Shown in pieces: positions 45,920 through 56,057 of a stretch of 64,000 nucleotides of DNA. The position numbers and the translations under genes are program-made. Source of the DNA: Gloeophyllum trabeum ATCC 11539. Lineage: Eukaryota; Basidiomycota; Agaricomycetes; Gloeophyllales; Gloeophyllaceae. Location: the NCBI RefSeq assembly GCF_000344685.1, contig NW_006920410.1, forward strand, positions 860,717-924,716. The letters run 5' to 3'. A model generated the notes under the pieces. The model ran no database searches. It was not told the origin of the DNA and saw nothing but the letters and a program-made list of their open reading frames with translations. Numbering within the stretch: position 1 is the first letter of the stretch; the number at the start of each line of letters is the position of its first letter.

Positions 45920-47360
45920 TCAGTTTCCGATCTTGATCACGAGCTTGCCCGTCGTCTTCCCGCTCACCAAGTCCGTCTGAGCCTGCTTTACGCCCTCCGC
46001 GGAGAACTCGTACTCCTTGAAGACGTTGATCTTTAGAACGCCCTTGGAGATGAGATCCCATAGTTCATTTCCATAATGTTCTTGCTCTTCCGGCGTGACG
46101 ACGTAGTTGCCCATCCTGTAGGAGGAGACGGAAACTATGAGGTTGGAGTACCCGATGGGATAGTAGAACCACGCACGTGGGTCTGACGATTCTGATATTC
46201 TTCGGAGTCAACTTCAGCGGCGGGAAGGGGGGTACGGCTCCAGACGCATTCCCAACCGAAACTATGGTACCCTTGCGCTTGATCATCTCAAAGTCACTCT
46301 CAAAGCTGCCTTCGTCATGAGTCATCTAGTTAACTGTTACGAAGCCTGGGGAGACTCACGTGTCCTTGCCCACACCGTCGAATATGGCATCGACACCTTT
46401 GCCATTCGTAATTTCCAGGACGCGCTTGACGGTGTCCTCGTCCTTATACAAGATAACATGGTCCGCTCCGTGTCTCTTCGCCAGCTCAGCCTTCTCCTTG
46501 GTAGAGGTAGTGCCGATTACAGTGGCTCCTCGATATTTAGCATACTGCGCGAACAGCAGCCCAAGGCCTCCCGCGACAGTGTGCACCAAGATCGTATCGC
46601 CCTTCTTGACGTTGTAGGATTCAGTCATAAGGGTGTTGGTCGTAAGCCCTTGCGTTAGAGCAGCACTAGCCGTAAGAGTAGATATTCCGGAAGGAACAGG
46701 GTAAGCAGATGTCCACGGGACAGCGACGTAAGTCGCAAAGGTCCCAGGAGCGTACTACAAGACCGTCTAGTTAGCCAGTGCTGCGGTAACGAGCTTTAGA
46801 GGTTGGATCACGTACAAGAGCTACTTTGCCACCAATCTGGTAATTCCTCTTCTTGTAGGCTTCGCTATTCAAAAGCTCCTGAGAGGTAGGGAGAGCAACT
46901 ATGGTGCCCGCGGCCTCTCGTCCCACGAGGAAAGGGAAGGACTCGATGGGGTACAGTCCCTTCCTGATATACTGTTAGCGGTCTCCATCCCGAACGTGTG
47001 GCAAATGTGGGGGGCAAGCGCAAACACACCTGAAGTAGGTATCGATGAAGTTGACGCCCCCATACTCAATCTAACCAAGTTACTCCATGTTTCTAATATG
47101 CAGAATGCGCTACTCACTTTCACCACGATGCTCTCCGGCGTGACTTTTGGGAACGGCTGAGTTGTCTTCTCGATCACGTCCACATCCCCGGTCTTGGGGA
47201 TGGTGATCGCCTCAATCGTAGCGGGAAGGTTGCTCATTTTACGACTCTGTACTCTTGACGGTGCCGCGACGAACGAGCACGCTAGCAAAGAGGCGGATTT
47301 GGGGATCGCAACACGTCCTACCCTGACGGAATGGCACAATCTGGGGAAGATTAGCGTCAT
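45920..47360 (-). CDS. Quinone oxidoreductase (zeta-crystallin/MDR type), likely mitochondrial
   Basis: Seven or so minus-strand exons. The first 41 residues (MTLIFPRLCHSVRVGRVAIP onward, Arg/Ser-rich, no acidic residues) look like a mitochondrial presequence before MSNLPATIEAITIPKTGDVD. The MDR core follows: IEYGGVNFIDTYFR, KGLYPIESFPFLVGREAAGT, KVALYAPGTFATYVAVP, GDTILVHTVAGGLGLLFAQY (Rossmann AGGLG), RGATVIGTTSTKEKAELAKR, GADHVILYKDEDTVKRV, VDAIFDGVGKDTF, SDFEMIKRKGTIVSVGNASG and the closing KTTGKLVIKIGN. No catalytic zinc cysteines, as expected for NADPH:quinone reductases. A start at the internal Met 42 would give a cytosolic form. Head-to-head paralogue at 47798. Confidence 0.88.
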
Positions 47361-47797
47361 GACTAAAGTGCAGGGTGACTAAAATATCCCCATGACGCTC
47401 ACCGTGGGACCTGATTTAGCTAGAATTCGCAAGTCGAGGTGTATGTTCCTTCAGCGCCAGTAGCTAACCCGTCCGTATATTAACCAGCACCCGTGGTGTT
47501 TCCTAGTGTCCGCAAGTCCGACGATGGGATGATGCATTACAAGGCATCATGACACGCGAATCTGATAAGATCCTTCGCGCGAACGAAGCTTGAAACAAGG
47601 ACCCAACGTAAGAGACGCATTGGCAGAGCTCAAAGTACCAGACTGTCCGACGGCGTCGAAGTCGTCAATGACGCGTCCTCTCTGCCCATCTATTTTGATG
47701 GCCAGCCTGTCATTCCATGCGAGTTCGAACGGACTGCTGATTCGCCGGCGAAACAGTGGATGCAGGCTTTATAAGCCAGCCCGACAGAGTGAACGCC
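47361..47797. promoter_or_regulatory. Shared divergent promoter of two quinone oxidoreductases
   Basis: A 437-bp spacer separates the two start codons. A TTATAAGCC TATA-like word lies near 47769, about 28 bp before the plus-strand ATG, suggesting a very short leader for that gene. Near 47565-47590 the palindromic TTCGCGCGAA word occurs. Co-regulation of the pair is inference. Confidence 0.5.
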
Positions 47798-49204
47798 ATG
47801 CTAGGCTTCCCCAGATACGCGCAGATACGGACTCTTCAGATCCTGCGACACTTTGCTGCATCGTCTATCCAGAGAGCATCCAGAACCGCCGTCAGAAACA
47901 TGTCGTACCCGTCCACCATCAAAGCCGTTACGATCGCGAAGACCGGAGACTTCGACGTGCTCGAGGTGACGGAGCAGAAGTTCCCGGAGGTGTCGCCGGA
48001 CAGTGTCGTGGTGAAGGTGATGATCGAACATGCATAACGTTCGTGGCTTGTCTCTTACTCTACTAAACTAGGTCGAGTATGGCGGCGTCAACTTCATTGA
48101 TACATACTTCCGGTGAGTAGTGGGGGAGGGCATCTTGTTTTGCATCACGCCAAGCGAACAAATCCATCCAGCAAGGGGCTCTATCCCGTCCAGAGTTTCC
48201 CAACTATTCTCGGTATGGAGGCCGCAGGGACCATCGTGGGCCTTCCGACCGATCCTGCGGTGTTGAACAACGAGCAATACAAGCTGCGCGGGCTCCAGAA
48301 AGGTTCCAAGGTTGCAGTGGTAGGTCAATCCTCCCCTCACGGATGCTTCGCCCTCGCTGATCAGACACTTTACTCAGCAAAACTTCGGCGTACACGCCAC
48401 CTACGCTGTAGTGCCTTGGACCAAAGTCTTCCCAGTCCCTTCGTCTGTATCGACCTTAACGGCCGCCGCTGCATTGCTGCAGGGCCTGACATGCAACACT
48501 TTCATGACTGAGGCCTACAATGTCAAAAAAGGCGACACCGTCCTTATCCACACGGTTGCCGGCGGTCTCGGGCTGATCATGGCTCAGTATGCCAAGTGGC
48601 GCGGCGCGACCGTCATTGGAACCACGTCCACCCCGGAGAAGGCTGAGCTGGCGAAGAAGCACGGCGCAGATCACGTCATCCTGTACAAGAACGAGGACAC
48701 CGTCAAACGTGTCCTCGAGCTGACTAACGGGAAAGGTGTCGAGGCGATCTTCGACGGTGTGGGCAAGGACACGTACGTCCGATTTTGCACATCGTGACTA
48801 TCGCGCCTGATCTGAGTTTCTGGTTAGGTTCGAGTCGGATTTCGAGATGATCGCCCGTAAGGGTACTATCATTTCTCTCGGAAATGCATCCGGTCCCGTC
48901 CCGCCCGTCGCCCCGCTCAAGCTGACTCCGAAAAACGTCAAGCTGCTTCGTCCCTCGTATGCTTTCCACGAGTCCCATGTTTCGACCTATGGAACTGACA
49001 AAGATTTCTAGGCAAATCAACTACATAACCGAACCTGAGGAAGCCCTTCACTACGGCAAAGAGCTCTTCGACCTTATTGCCAACGGTACAATCAAGATCA
49101 ACGTCTTCAAGGAGTATCCCTTCACGGCAGAAGGTGTCCAGGAGGCGCAGAAGGACCTGACCGGTGGAAAGTCAACCGGCAAGCTCGTCATCAAGATCGC
49201 ATGA
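47798..49204 (+). CDS. Quinone oxidoreductase paralogue, likely mitochondrial
   Basis: Seven or so exons. MLGFPRYAQIRTLQILRHFA is an amphipathic Arg-rich leader, then MSYPSTIKAVTIAKTGDFDV opens the GroES-like half. Core blocks are VEYGGVNFIDTYF, KGLYPVQSFPTILGMEAAGT, QNFGVHATYAVVPWTKVFPV, GDTVLIHTVAGGLGLIMAQY, RGATVIGTTSTPEKAELAKK, GADHVILYKNEDTVKRV, EAIFDGVGKDTF, GNASGPVPPVAPLKLTPKNV and KSTGKLVIKIA. It aligns nearly along its whole length with the divergent neighbour, and the introns fall at the same places (after VVKV, after DTYFR, before the AGGLG exon, after GKDT), so the pair arose by inverted duplication. Confidence 0.9.
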
Positions 49205-49605
49205 ACAGTGATGGACTCTGTACGTTTGGTTAACCGATGGAAGCAGTGAATAATTGGGTGTACGGGTAATGCTATGTTTGAATGAATGAAATTGAAGAAC
49301 ATCGAAGGTCGATGCATCCGCGGGTGCGACGCGGGTACAACAACCGTTGTGCTAAGTTGTGATGTTAATCAGAAGACCTAGGACCGTACTTTGATCTGTA
49401 TACAGAGATGGCTGTCTACGCATGCGGTTCGAGAGAAGCAAAGATCGACAACCTGGCTCGAACAGCGACCCCTCTGTTTCCTGTCGAGATTGGCACAAGT
49501 GCCTCAAACGACCATTTGTGGTATCGTACATGCACGTTGATCAGTTACTTATCTTACATACCGAATAACATAGCGGACGTTCGCCAACTGGCCTTCAGCA
49601 CTTGT
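49205..49605. terminator. Convergent spacer between quinone reductase and tyrosine phosphatase
   Basis: A gene-free stretch of 401 bp between two stop codons; presumably 3'UTRs of both genes. No other signal is seen. Confidence 0.4.
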
Positions 49606-50820
49606 TCACTGAACTCCTGAAAGAGCTCCCTCGACTAACTCGTACACGAGCAGAATCTGCTCAGGACGTTGGACCATTCCCGGTCTCTGCTCTCTCAAGG
49701 AATCGATTTCTTGTGCAACGATATCGTCGGCGATGTCGGAAGGTAGAGGTCCCAGTGGCGAAGGGTTCACTGGATGAAATTCTCTAGACTCCCGAGCAGG
49801 CCCACCGAGGAATCCAAAGTAGCGCAGGAGGGATGAGCAAGCAATGAAGGCTCCCGTTCTGCCAATACCCGCAGAGCAGTTGACCATGATGGGAGGATCG
49901 GGGTCGAGGTCAACACCGGAGTGGCTCGGCTGCAGACTCAAATCCTTGTTCACGGTATCGACCCACTTCGTAAACCGTAGCAGTGCCAGCTTGTCTTCGC
50001 CCTCCGGTACCCCGTGATCGGGCCAAGCACCGAACAGCATATGCTGGAAAATGATAGGCTCTTGATCGGCAGGTACTCCCACAGGAATAATGGACACCGT
50101 GCTCTGTAAGGATTGCGCCTCATCGATGGTCTTCGTGGATATCAGAGTCACCTTGATAGGTGGAGCTGTACACCCAGGTTCTGGGTACATAACCCAGGAT
50201 TGACCTGGAAGAGGAGGGAAATATACATGGGCTTTCTGGTGCCCACTTTCGAAGTTCTGCGTGAGTTGGACGACAGTCCGAACACGGCTGGGCCGCTCAT
50301 CAGTCTCCGGGTGGGAATTGGACTCGAGAGGATGCAGTAGGTCGTGTGGCGGTCGAGTAGTGGGCTGTAATATGACAGACAGGAAGGCATGCGCCGTATG
50401 CGGTAGTGGAGCTTGAGTCGCGATCCACCACTTCCCACCCGCCAGCTCACGAACCCAGTTCGCGTTCAAATATCTTCCCTTCCTGCTGGTCGCCCCGCTA
50501 CCCATCTCCAGTTGCTCATCTATAACCACCCTGGTTCGGTCATAGGGCTCAATATCAGCGTAGCGATTGCCCGTCTTGTTTTCCGGACGGTTTCCCACCG
50601 ATACGGAGTAGTGATTGACATGTGCAGATTTGGTGAGGAGGGAAGATGAGGCACCGAAGGAGGCCCGATGCACTTTGGAGGAATGCGACTTGTGCTTGGA
50701 AGCGGTCCGAGCGGAGGCTCTCAGGCGTTCGCGATTGGTCAAGGCCGTGACAACCGAAGTGAGATGCTCAGGCGAATGGGCCGCCTGAAGCCATCTCGGT
50801 AATTCGACAGAAGGAGGCAT
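49606..50820 (-). CDS. Protein tyrosine phosphatase (classical PTP domain)
   Basis: Single exon, about 404 residues from the ATG at 50820 (the frame extends 10 codons further but begins with TTG). PTP landmarks appear in order: NRYADIEPYDRTRVV, GRYLNANWVRE, KWWIATQAPLPHTAHAF (substrate-loop region), VRTVVQLTQNFESGHQKAHV, MLFGAWPDHGVPEG (WPD loop with general-acid Asp), then PIMVNCSAGIGRTGAFIACS, the CX5R loop with catalytic Cys and Arg. The Q-loop-like QRPGMVQRPEQ follows. The residue just before the Cys is Asn instead of the usual His. It should dephosphorylate phosphotyrosine proteins; substrate unknown. Its start faces the NR2C2AP-like gene across about 160 bp. Confidence 0.88.
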   Translation of the reverse strand: MPPSVELPRWLQAAHSPEHLTSVVTALTNRERLRASARTASKHKSHSSKVHRASFGASSSLLTKSAHVNHYSVSVGNRPENKTGNRYADIEPYDRTRVVIDEQLEMGSGATSRKGRYLNANWVRELAGGKWWIATQAPLPHTAHAFLSVILQPTTRPPHDLLHPLESNSHPETDERPSRVRTVVQLTQNFESGHQKAHVYFPPLPGQSWVMYPEPGCTAPPIKVTLISTKTIDEAQSLQSTVSIIPVGVPADQEPIIFQHMLFGAWPDHGVPEGEDKLALLRFTKWVDTVNKDLSLQPSHSGVDLDPDPPIMVNCSAGIGRTGAFIACSSLLRYFGFLGGPARESREFHPVNPSPLGPLPSDIADDIVAQEIDSLREQRPGMVQRPEQILLVYELVEGALSGVQ

Positions 50821-50983
50821 AGGAGAGTGCAACTTTGTAGATGGTGTCAACTTGACGAGTTACATTGATGTCGACGTAAGTTTTCCCACGATAACAGACT
50901 CGTCGTAACGCTTGTAGATTTCGTGACAGTCGTGGTCGGCAGAGCTCCCAAGTTTTGCAGCGTGTCGCCAGAAAACGAAGACC

Positions 50984-51537
50984 ATGCGATCCTTAATAAC
51001 TGACGAAACCAAGATCAAGTAAGTCCTCTTTGTGACTGCCGTTGTTCCCAGATGGTCACGATTTTGCAGAGTTAGCTCGACCTTGGACAAATCTGTAGGG
51101 AAGAAGTATCTGACGGACGGGAACCCAGATACTTGCTGGACTTCTCAGCAGGTATTCATCCAAACCTCGACGCACCTAATCTCTTGTCGACGCCGTGAGC
51201 ATAGGGTCTGCCACAATACGTCCAATTAACTTTTCCGGGGCCGGTCCTGCCAAGGAAGATTTCCTTGACATTCCAAGGGGGCTTCGTCGGGACAAAGTGT
51301 GCTGTTGAGGCGATCACGGCTCAGCAAGCTGGAAGCGAGAGTTCCAAGGGATGGCAGATGCTATCTCGTATTTATCCTGAGGACGTCAACCGCCAGCAGA
51401 TATTTGACCTGACCCCAGTTGACCCTACGCTCCATGGCAAGCATGTAGAGGCTTTGAGGGTTGTATTCGAGGAGAGCTCCGACTTTTTCGGGAGAGTCAC
51501 TGTGTACGATTTGCAGCTAGAAGGAGAAACGTTATAA
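50984..51537 (+). CDS. NR2C2AP-like discoidin/F5-8C-domain protein
   Basis: Three exons (50984-51018, 51070-51151, 51205-51537) join to 149 residues, the whole length of the family. MRSLITDETKIKVSSTLDKS opens into KKYLTDGNPDTCWTSQQGLP (the HLFDxxxxTCWxSDQG signature of nuclear receptor 2C2-associated protein). QYVQLTFPGPVLPRKISLTF, QGGFVGTKCAVEA, YPEDVNRQQIFDL and FEESSDFFGRVTVYDLQLEG complete a jelly-roll lectin-like fold. Function in fungi is unknown; animal NR2C2AP binds a nuclear receptor absent here. The first exon is only 35 nt, and without it the frame lacks an ATG near the start of the domain. Confidence 0.85.
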
Positions 51538-51859
51538 CACCTCTCGCGCTGATGTCTCGCTGAGAGTTCACGGAAAGCTGCAGCCCTTCGGAAGCGATCG
51601 CCTATCTTCAGTCCAGAGTCGCGACGTGGCGGCTGTTACAAACGGACGCCTTGAAGTTGAACTTGAAGCTTGATGTCCGAAGTCACTGAACCCACGCGTC
51701 GTGATCACGTGCTCGGACATATATATATACCTCCACAATGCTGCCACAAACCTTCACACCGAAGCACGATAGAGAGGGCAATCAGAAATATCATAGAAGT
51801 ATGTCCTACCCTCTTGCCATATAACTGTCATAACTAACAGCTGCGTGGAGGTTCCCTTC
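51538..51859. promoter_or_regulatory. Promoter and probable 5'UTR intron of the F-box gene
   Basis: A TATATATATA run lies at about 51719-51729. A GT(ATGTCC)...TAACAG segment (about 51799-51840), ending just before the ATG at 51860, looks like an intron in the 5'UTR. No gene is seen. Confidence 0.5.
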
Positions 51860-53545
51860 ATGAACAAGGCAACCCATTTCATTCACCGCCTCCCTCTGGA
51901 CCTATTAGCTGAAGTATTCGTCCATTGGGCTGTTGTGGATAAAGACGGCCCATGGATAGCTTCTCTGGTCTGCCGCCTATGGAGGAGTGTAATACTCTCA
52001 TGCCCTAGAGCTTGGAGTACCATCCAGCTTGATCTCGAAGATAGGAGACGTGTAGGGCCACTAGACGACGACCCCGAGTGGTGCATGGAGGTAGAAGAAT
52101 ACGATCCCCGTGGCAAACGCCGCCCAATTCCCCTCTGGCTGGAACGATCTGGCAGCGCCCCGCTCTTCCTGTCTCTCACTCTCGGTCGCATATACCCCCC
52201 GATGACGCTCGTTATGGATGTAATAGTGCGATTCGCCACCGTTATGGATCGAGTGGAAGAAATCGAATTAGGGTTGGAGTCGAGAATATTGGCCGACGCA
52301 CTACTCGACATATTCTACGATTCAGCTCCTGCGCTAAGACATCTGACAGTGAAGTGTGGGAGACTGTTCCAGCACGGAATCTGCGCAGGATGGCGACTGG
52401 AAGAAGACGAGATTCTGAAGTCTCTTCCGAAAGCTATCAAGAGGGCCCCGGCACTGCATTCCCTGACCCTCTTCGATTGCATGTCGCCCCCTGGGGACGG
52501 CGCATATGTGCGACTTCGCGAGCTGTCTTTGGTGCACGTAAACTGCTCATCTTCGCGGTTCTTATCATTCGTTCGTGATTGCGAATCTCTCGAAGTCTTG
52601 CGATTGTCCTCATGCTCGTTTGATTGTTCCACATCCACGTATGCCGTCCTCGCTAGTCTGAAAACGTTCGAAATTCGAAACGGTGGTTCCGATGGCCTGG
52701 ACTACCTGTCGACACTCCTTCATGCGCCGAAACTCGAGACCTTCGTTATGAGAGATAGGGCCTATCGCTCTTCTATCCTAGATTCAGAAGACGTAGATGA
52801 GAAGATCCAGAACATAGTCAAAGCTGTCAAGGATGACGCGAAGACCCGTGGTCGCTTGCTAGTGCAGTTTGCCAGACATGCACCGTGCGTTAAGTCACTC
52901 ATTCTGCAGAATGCCAATATCCCAGACAGTGCACTGCTCGCGTGCCTAGGCGAATTCCCGGATCTCCGGTCGCTGACGCTTATCGGGTCCTTCATCGGTG
53001 GAAAGGCATTTCAGGTCCTCTCAGAACGCCCAGCGCGTGGTGAAGTCCCCGTTTGTCAACACTTGAAGACGTTAACTCTCCAAGCCTGCCCCGTGGTGAA
53101 GGGCTCGATGATTAAGCAATTCATCGAAGCAAGGGAATTCTTTCAGTATGATTGCCGCCTCGCCCAGGTGAACATTCATAAGTGCGAGAAGATAACAGAA
53201 GAGGACGTCATCGCCGCCTGGATCTGCGACCCTTCGGGGTCATTGCGGATTGACTACGTCCCCTGGGTGGCAGAAATCGCTGAAGAAGAATGGAAGGACG
53301 CGGCGGCGGAAGCTCAGCATGCAACTGCCGAGGACGAGTACATCGAAGATATCGAAGAAGTGTTCGAAGATAGAGAGTTTTGCGGTTTAAAGGACCGGCT
53401 TTTGGGGGAGGAACAGTCCAAGCCTAGAAAGAGGATCAAAATAGCCCACATCTATCGTGACCAGGATGTGGCTCCAGCTGTGGAGAGTCTAGGTGGGACG
53501 GCCCTGGTTATCCACGATATGTTTTGGCCGGGTCGCAGCCGATAA
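51860..53545 (+). CDS. F-box protein with leucine-rich repeats
   Basis: Single coding exon of about 561 residues. The N-terminal F-box is HRLPLDLLAEVFVHWAVVDK, PWIASLVCRLWRSVILSC and PRAWSTIQLDL, followed by PIPLWLERSGSAPLFLSLTL, a block very common in agaricomycete F-box proteins. Degenerate LRR-like units follow (LRHLTVKC, LHSLTLFDC, LRELSLVHVNC, LEVLRLSSC, VKSLILQNANIP, LRSLTLIGSFIG, LKTLTLQACP). An acidic tail (DEYIEDIEEVFEDREFC) precedes the end. Presumed SCF substrate receptor. The open frame extends to a GTG at 51845, but the first ATG is 51860. Confidence 0.85.
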   Translation: MNKATHFIHRLPLDLLAEVFVHWAVVDKDGPWIASLVCRLWRSVILSCPRAWSTIQLDLEDRRRVGPLDDDPEWCMEVEEYDPRGKRRPIPLWLERSGSAPLFLSLTLGRIYPPMTLVMDVIVRFATVMDRVEEIELGLESRILADALLDIFYDSAPALRHLTVKCGRLFQHGICAGWRLEEDEILKSLPKAIKRAPALHSLTLFDCMSPPGDGAYVRLRELSLVHVNCSSSRFLSFVRDCESLEVLRLSSCSFDCSTSTYAVLASLKTFEIRNGGSDGLDYLSTLLHAPKLETFVMRDRAYRSSILDSEDVDEKIQNIVKAVKDDAKTRGRLLVQFARHAPCVKSLILQNANIPDSALLACLGEFPDLRSLTLIGSFIGGKAFQVLSERPARGEVPVCQHLKTLTLQACPVVKGSMIKQFIEAREFFQYDCRLAQVNIHKCEKITEEDVIAAWICDPSGSLRIDYVPWVAEIAEEEWKDAAAEAQHATAEDEYIEDIEEVFEDREFCGLKDRLLGEEQSKPRKRIKIAHIYRDQDVAPAVESLGGTALVIHDMFWPGRSR

Positions 53546-53654
53546 GGAGCTGGTAGCAGCAACAGCAGGAAATAAATTATTATTTTACTAATCCTACCAT
53601 AGATGTGATTAATGATTTCTCCGTAATGATGCCAAATGAAACGGTGCTATGCCC

Positions 53655-55778
53655 TCAGTTAAATAGTTCGAAGGCGGTCCAGGCCGGGGCCACGGTGCCT
53701 TGTTGGTCAATTTCCACCCAGCGTTTCTCATCCTCGTCGATCTCGCCCATGGAGTGGTCGACCAATGGGTCGCCAAAACCGAAGGCGTTGTCCCATCCCA
53801 GTCCGACGGCAGCCATTTTGCAGATATTCGAGCTGCAACATCTGCTTAGCAAGAGCCAACCATACAAGACAGCAGAGATTCTCCGGACCTGATAGTGCAG
53901 ACCGTGGCAGCAGGCACAACGTCCCCCTCCCAACTCCACATCCCGCTCACCATCGCAAAATCCACGATCGCCCCCGTCGTTAACTTCATCCGCTCCTCAC
54001 CGCTGAGCTCGTTGAATTCCTTCTGGATGTACTCCTGGGTGCTTGCGAGCGGTGGCAGCTGCTTCCGCTCGCTATTCCACAAGGAGAACACAGGCGTATC
54101 CGGAGGCATAGACGTCCGGAACTCCTCGAACGCCGCGGGCGAGTCGGAGGCGACGTACACCGGGAATGGCTGCGTCAAATTCAGGCGCGCGGCGGTCTCC
54201 TGCACCGCCTGGACGTAGTTCGGGAGGGGCACGTATGAATCGTGGTATTTCCACGAATGTGCGTGACGGTCGCCTCGGCGGATGTGCACGGCTACATACC
54301 CCTCGGGGTTGTTCGTCGACGTATTGGAGAGGGTGGACTTGACGGACGGCGGGGTGTATGTCGTGACTTCGTCGCGCGCGGTGCGGATGAGGGCGGCGGT
54401 ATTGGCGTTGGGGCGGATGGTTTGACGGAAGGAGGTGGCGGCACGCTCGAATATGGGTTTGACGCGATTGATACTGTGTGCATACCTGCATGGACCAATT
54501 ATCATTTTCGTCGTATGTCTCGTGAAATGCGGGTTGCCTTACGGGTCCTCGTACTCTTCGGAGAATGCATGCCCAAGATGATATTTCGCGGTTCGTGAAT
54601 TCACGACCTGATTATATGCTGGTCTAGTGGAATGCATAAAATCAACCGCAAGACGCGTACCCAATGTCTATGTCCTATGTTCAATGACTTCGTTCGCTTG
54701 GGAATATGGGACCTCACCTAGCTGTTCGAGGACAAGCAACGAGTTCTGGCGAGATGTAAGTGAGGATGAGTCAAGCAGAGGACATATTCGTCACCTTCCG
54801 GCGGCGGAGCTCTGCATCCCGGCTCAGGTCCAGGTTGTCTGCCTCGGACATGCTGGAAGTGGTCTATCCACCTGAATCACCGTTGGTCACCCGGTCGAAA
54901 GAGATTAGTTAGAACTTACTTGCCACGATTCCAGTACGTGTCATCTACGAGGAAAGTTCTGTTTTGCTGGCTCACCGTCAGCGCCCATTCTGACTGCAGT
55001 GGCTAAGACGCACTTCTCTCGCCAGACCAGCAATTTGCGCCATCAGTGCGAGATCTGCCAGAAGACCGACATGGCCATCCAGCATGTAAGTGATCGTGCT
55101 CGTGCATACTCTGGTCATCTCCCCTTCCGGGAGGTGGTAATTGGTGTTGTCGTCGTAATGAGGCACGTCGAGCGAGGATGTATTCCAGTATGCACCCTTG
55201 TGTAACATGAATCCGTGGTTCAGCTTCTCGCATTCGTGTGCATACTCGGTGGGAAGTAGAGGGAACTTGGTGTAATTTGCGTATGAAATGTATTTTGCAG
55301 TGTCCAAGGCGGCATCCTGCTGCGAAGGCACGGCCTTGCTTGGACTATTCAAGACAGCGGCATTCTTTTCGCCAATTAGCCTTGCAACGGTGTCCGGCTT
55401 GTAGACAGAGAGAAGCCAGAGCACGAACAGCGTGGCGGCTACTCCGCACCCCGCAAACAGCGGTATTCGTGCTAGGAAGCTTGCTACTCCCTTCGATTCG
55501 GACTTGTTCGTTGCCGCGCGCTCCGCCTCGTCTCCTCGACCTCTGTAGCCACTCGGAGGGAAGCTATCGCTGGCAGACGAGCGAAGTAAAGGCTCAGCCT
55601 GCTGCTGGCGGTACGTCCTATACTCGCTGTCGCCGTGCAGGTCGTCGAGCTCGAGCTCGCCGACGGCCTCCTCCGCTCGCCCTGCGCGTGAGTGAGGCGT
55701 CCGTGGGGTGAGCGATTGATACTGGTCGGATACAGTGCGGCCTGTGGCCAAGTTCTGCAGAGGCTTTGGCCTTGCCAT
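53655..55778 (-). CDS. Type II membrane O-fucosyltransferase-like glycosyltransferase (second member)
   Basis: About eight minus-strand exons. MARPKPLQNLATGRTVSDQY precedes a membrane anchor (LFAGCGVAATLFVLWLLSVY). The lumenal part has CEKLNHGFMLHKGAYWNT, a splice joining ARE to QNRTFLVDDTYWNRGKWIDH, QPGPEPGCRAPPPE, ELVACPRTARHWV, VNSRTAKYHLGHAF, GYVAVHIRRGDRHAHSWKYH (nucleotide-sugar loop), PFPVYVASDSP, and the closing SNICKMAAVGLGWDNAFGFG. It ends WTAFELFN. The YWNRGKW and HIRRGD blocks mark the fungal fucosyltransferase-like family. It differs from the gene at 27966-29826 in the C-terminal half (IVDFAMVSGMWSW), so the two are not recent duplicates. Acceptor unknown. Confidence 0.78.
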
Positions 55779-56057
55779 GGTAGAGTGAGCAGAGAGCCGT
55801 TGCCTTTGCAGCTGCCAGCTTGAGTGCGCAGTGGGTCCAGATACAAAGTTAGATCGGATCTTCGATCACGACGACTTCCGATCACTTAGCCACAGAATAG
55901 TTGACGCGTCGCGTCCTCGAAGTCGTTGTGGCTGACGGCCTCTGACGGCACTCTGGAACCTCAGGCGACAACGTGCAGTGCAATGCAAGTAGGGTGATTG
56001 CCTCAATTATATTCATATCATAAACATGTTACATCTATATTATACTACATAAGCAGG

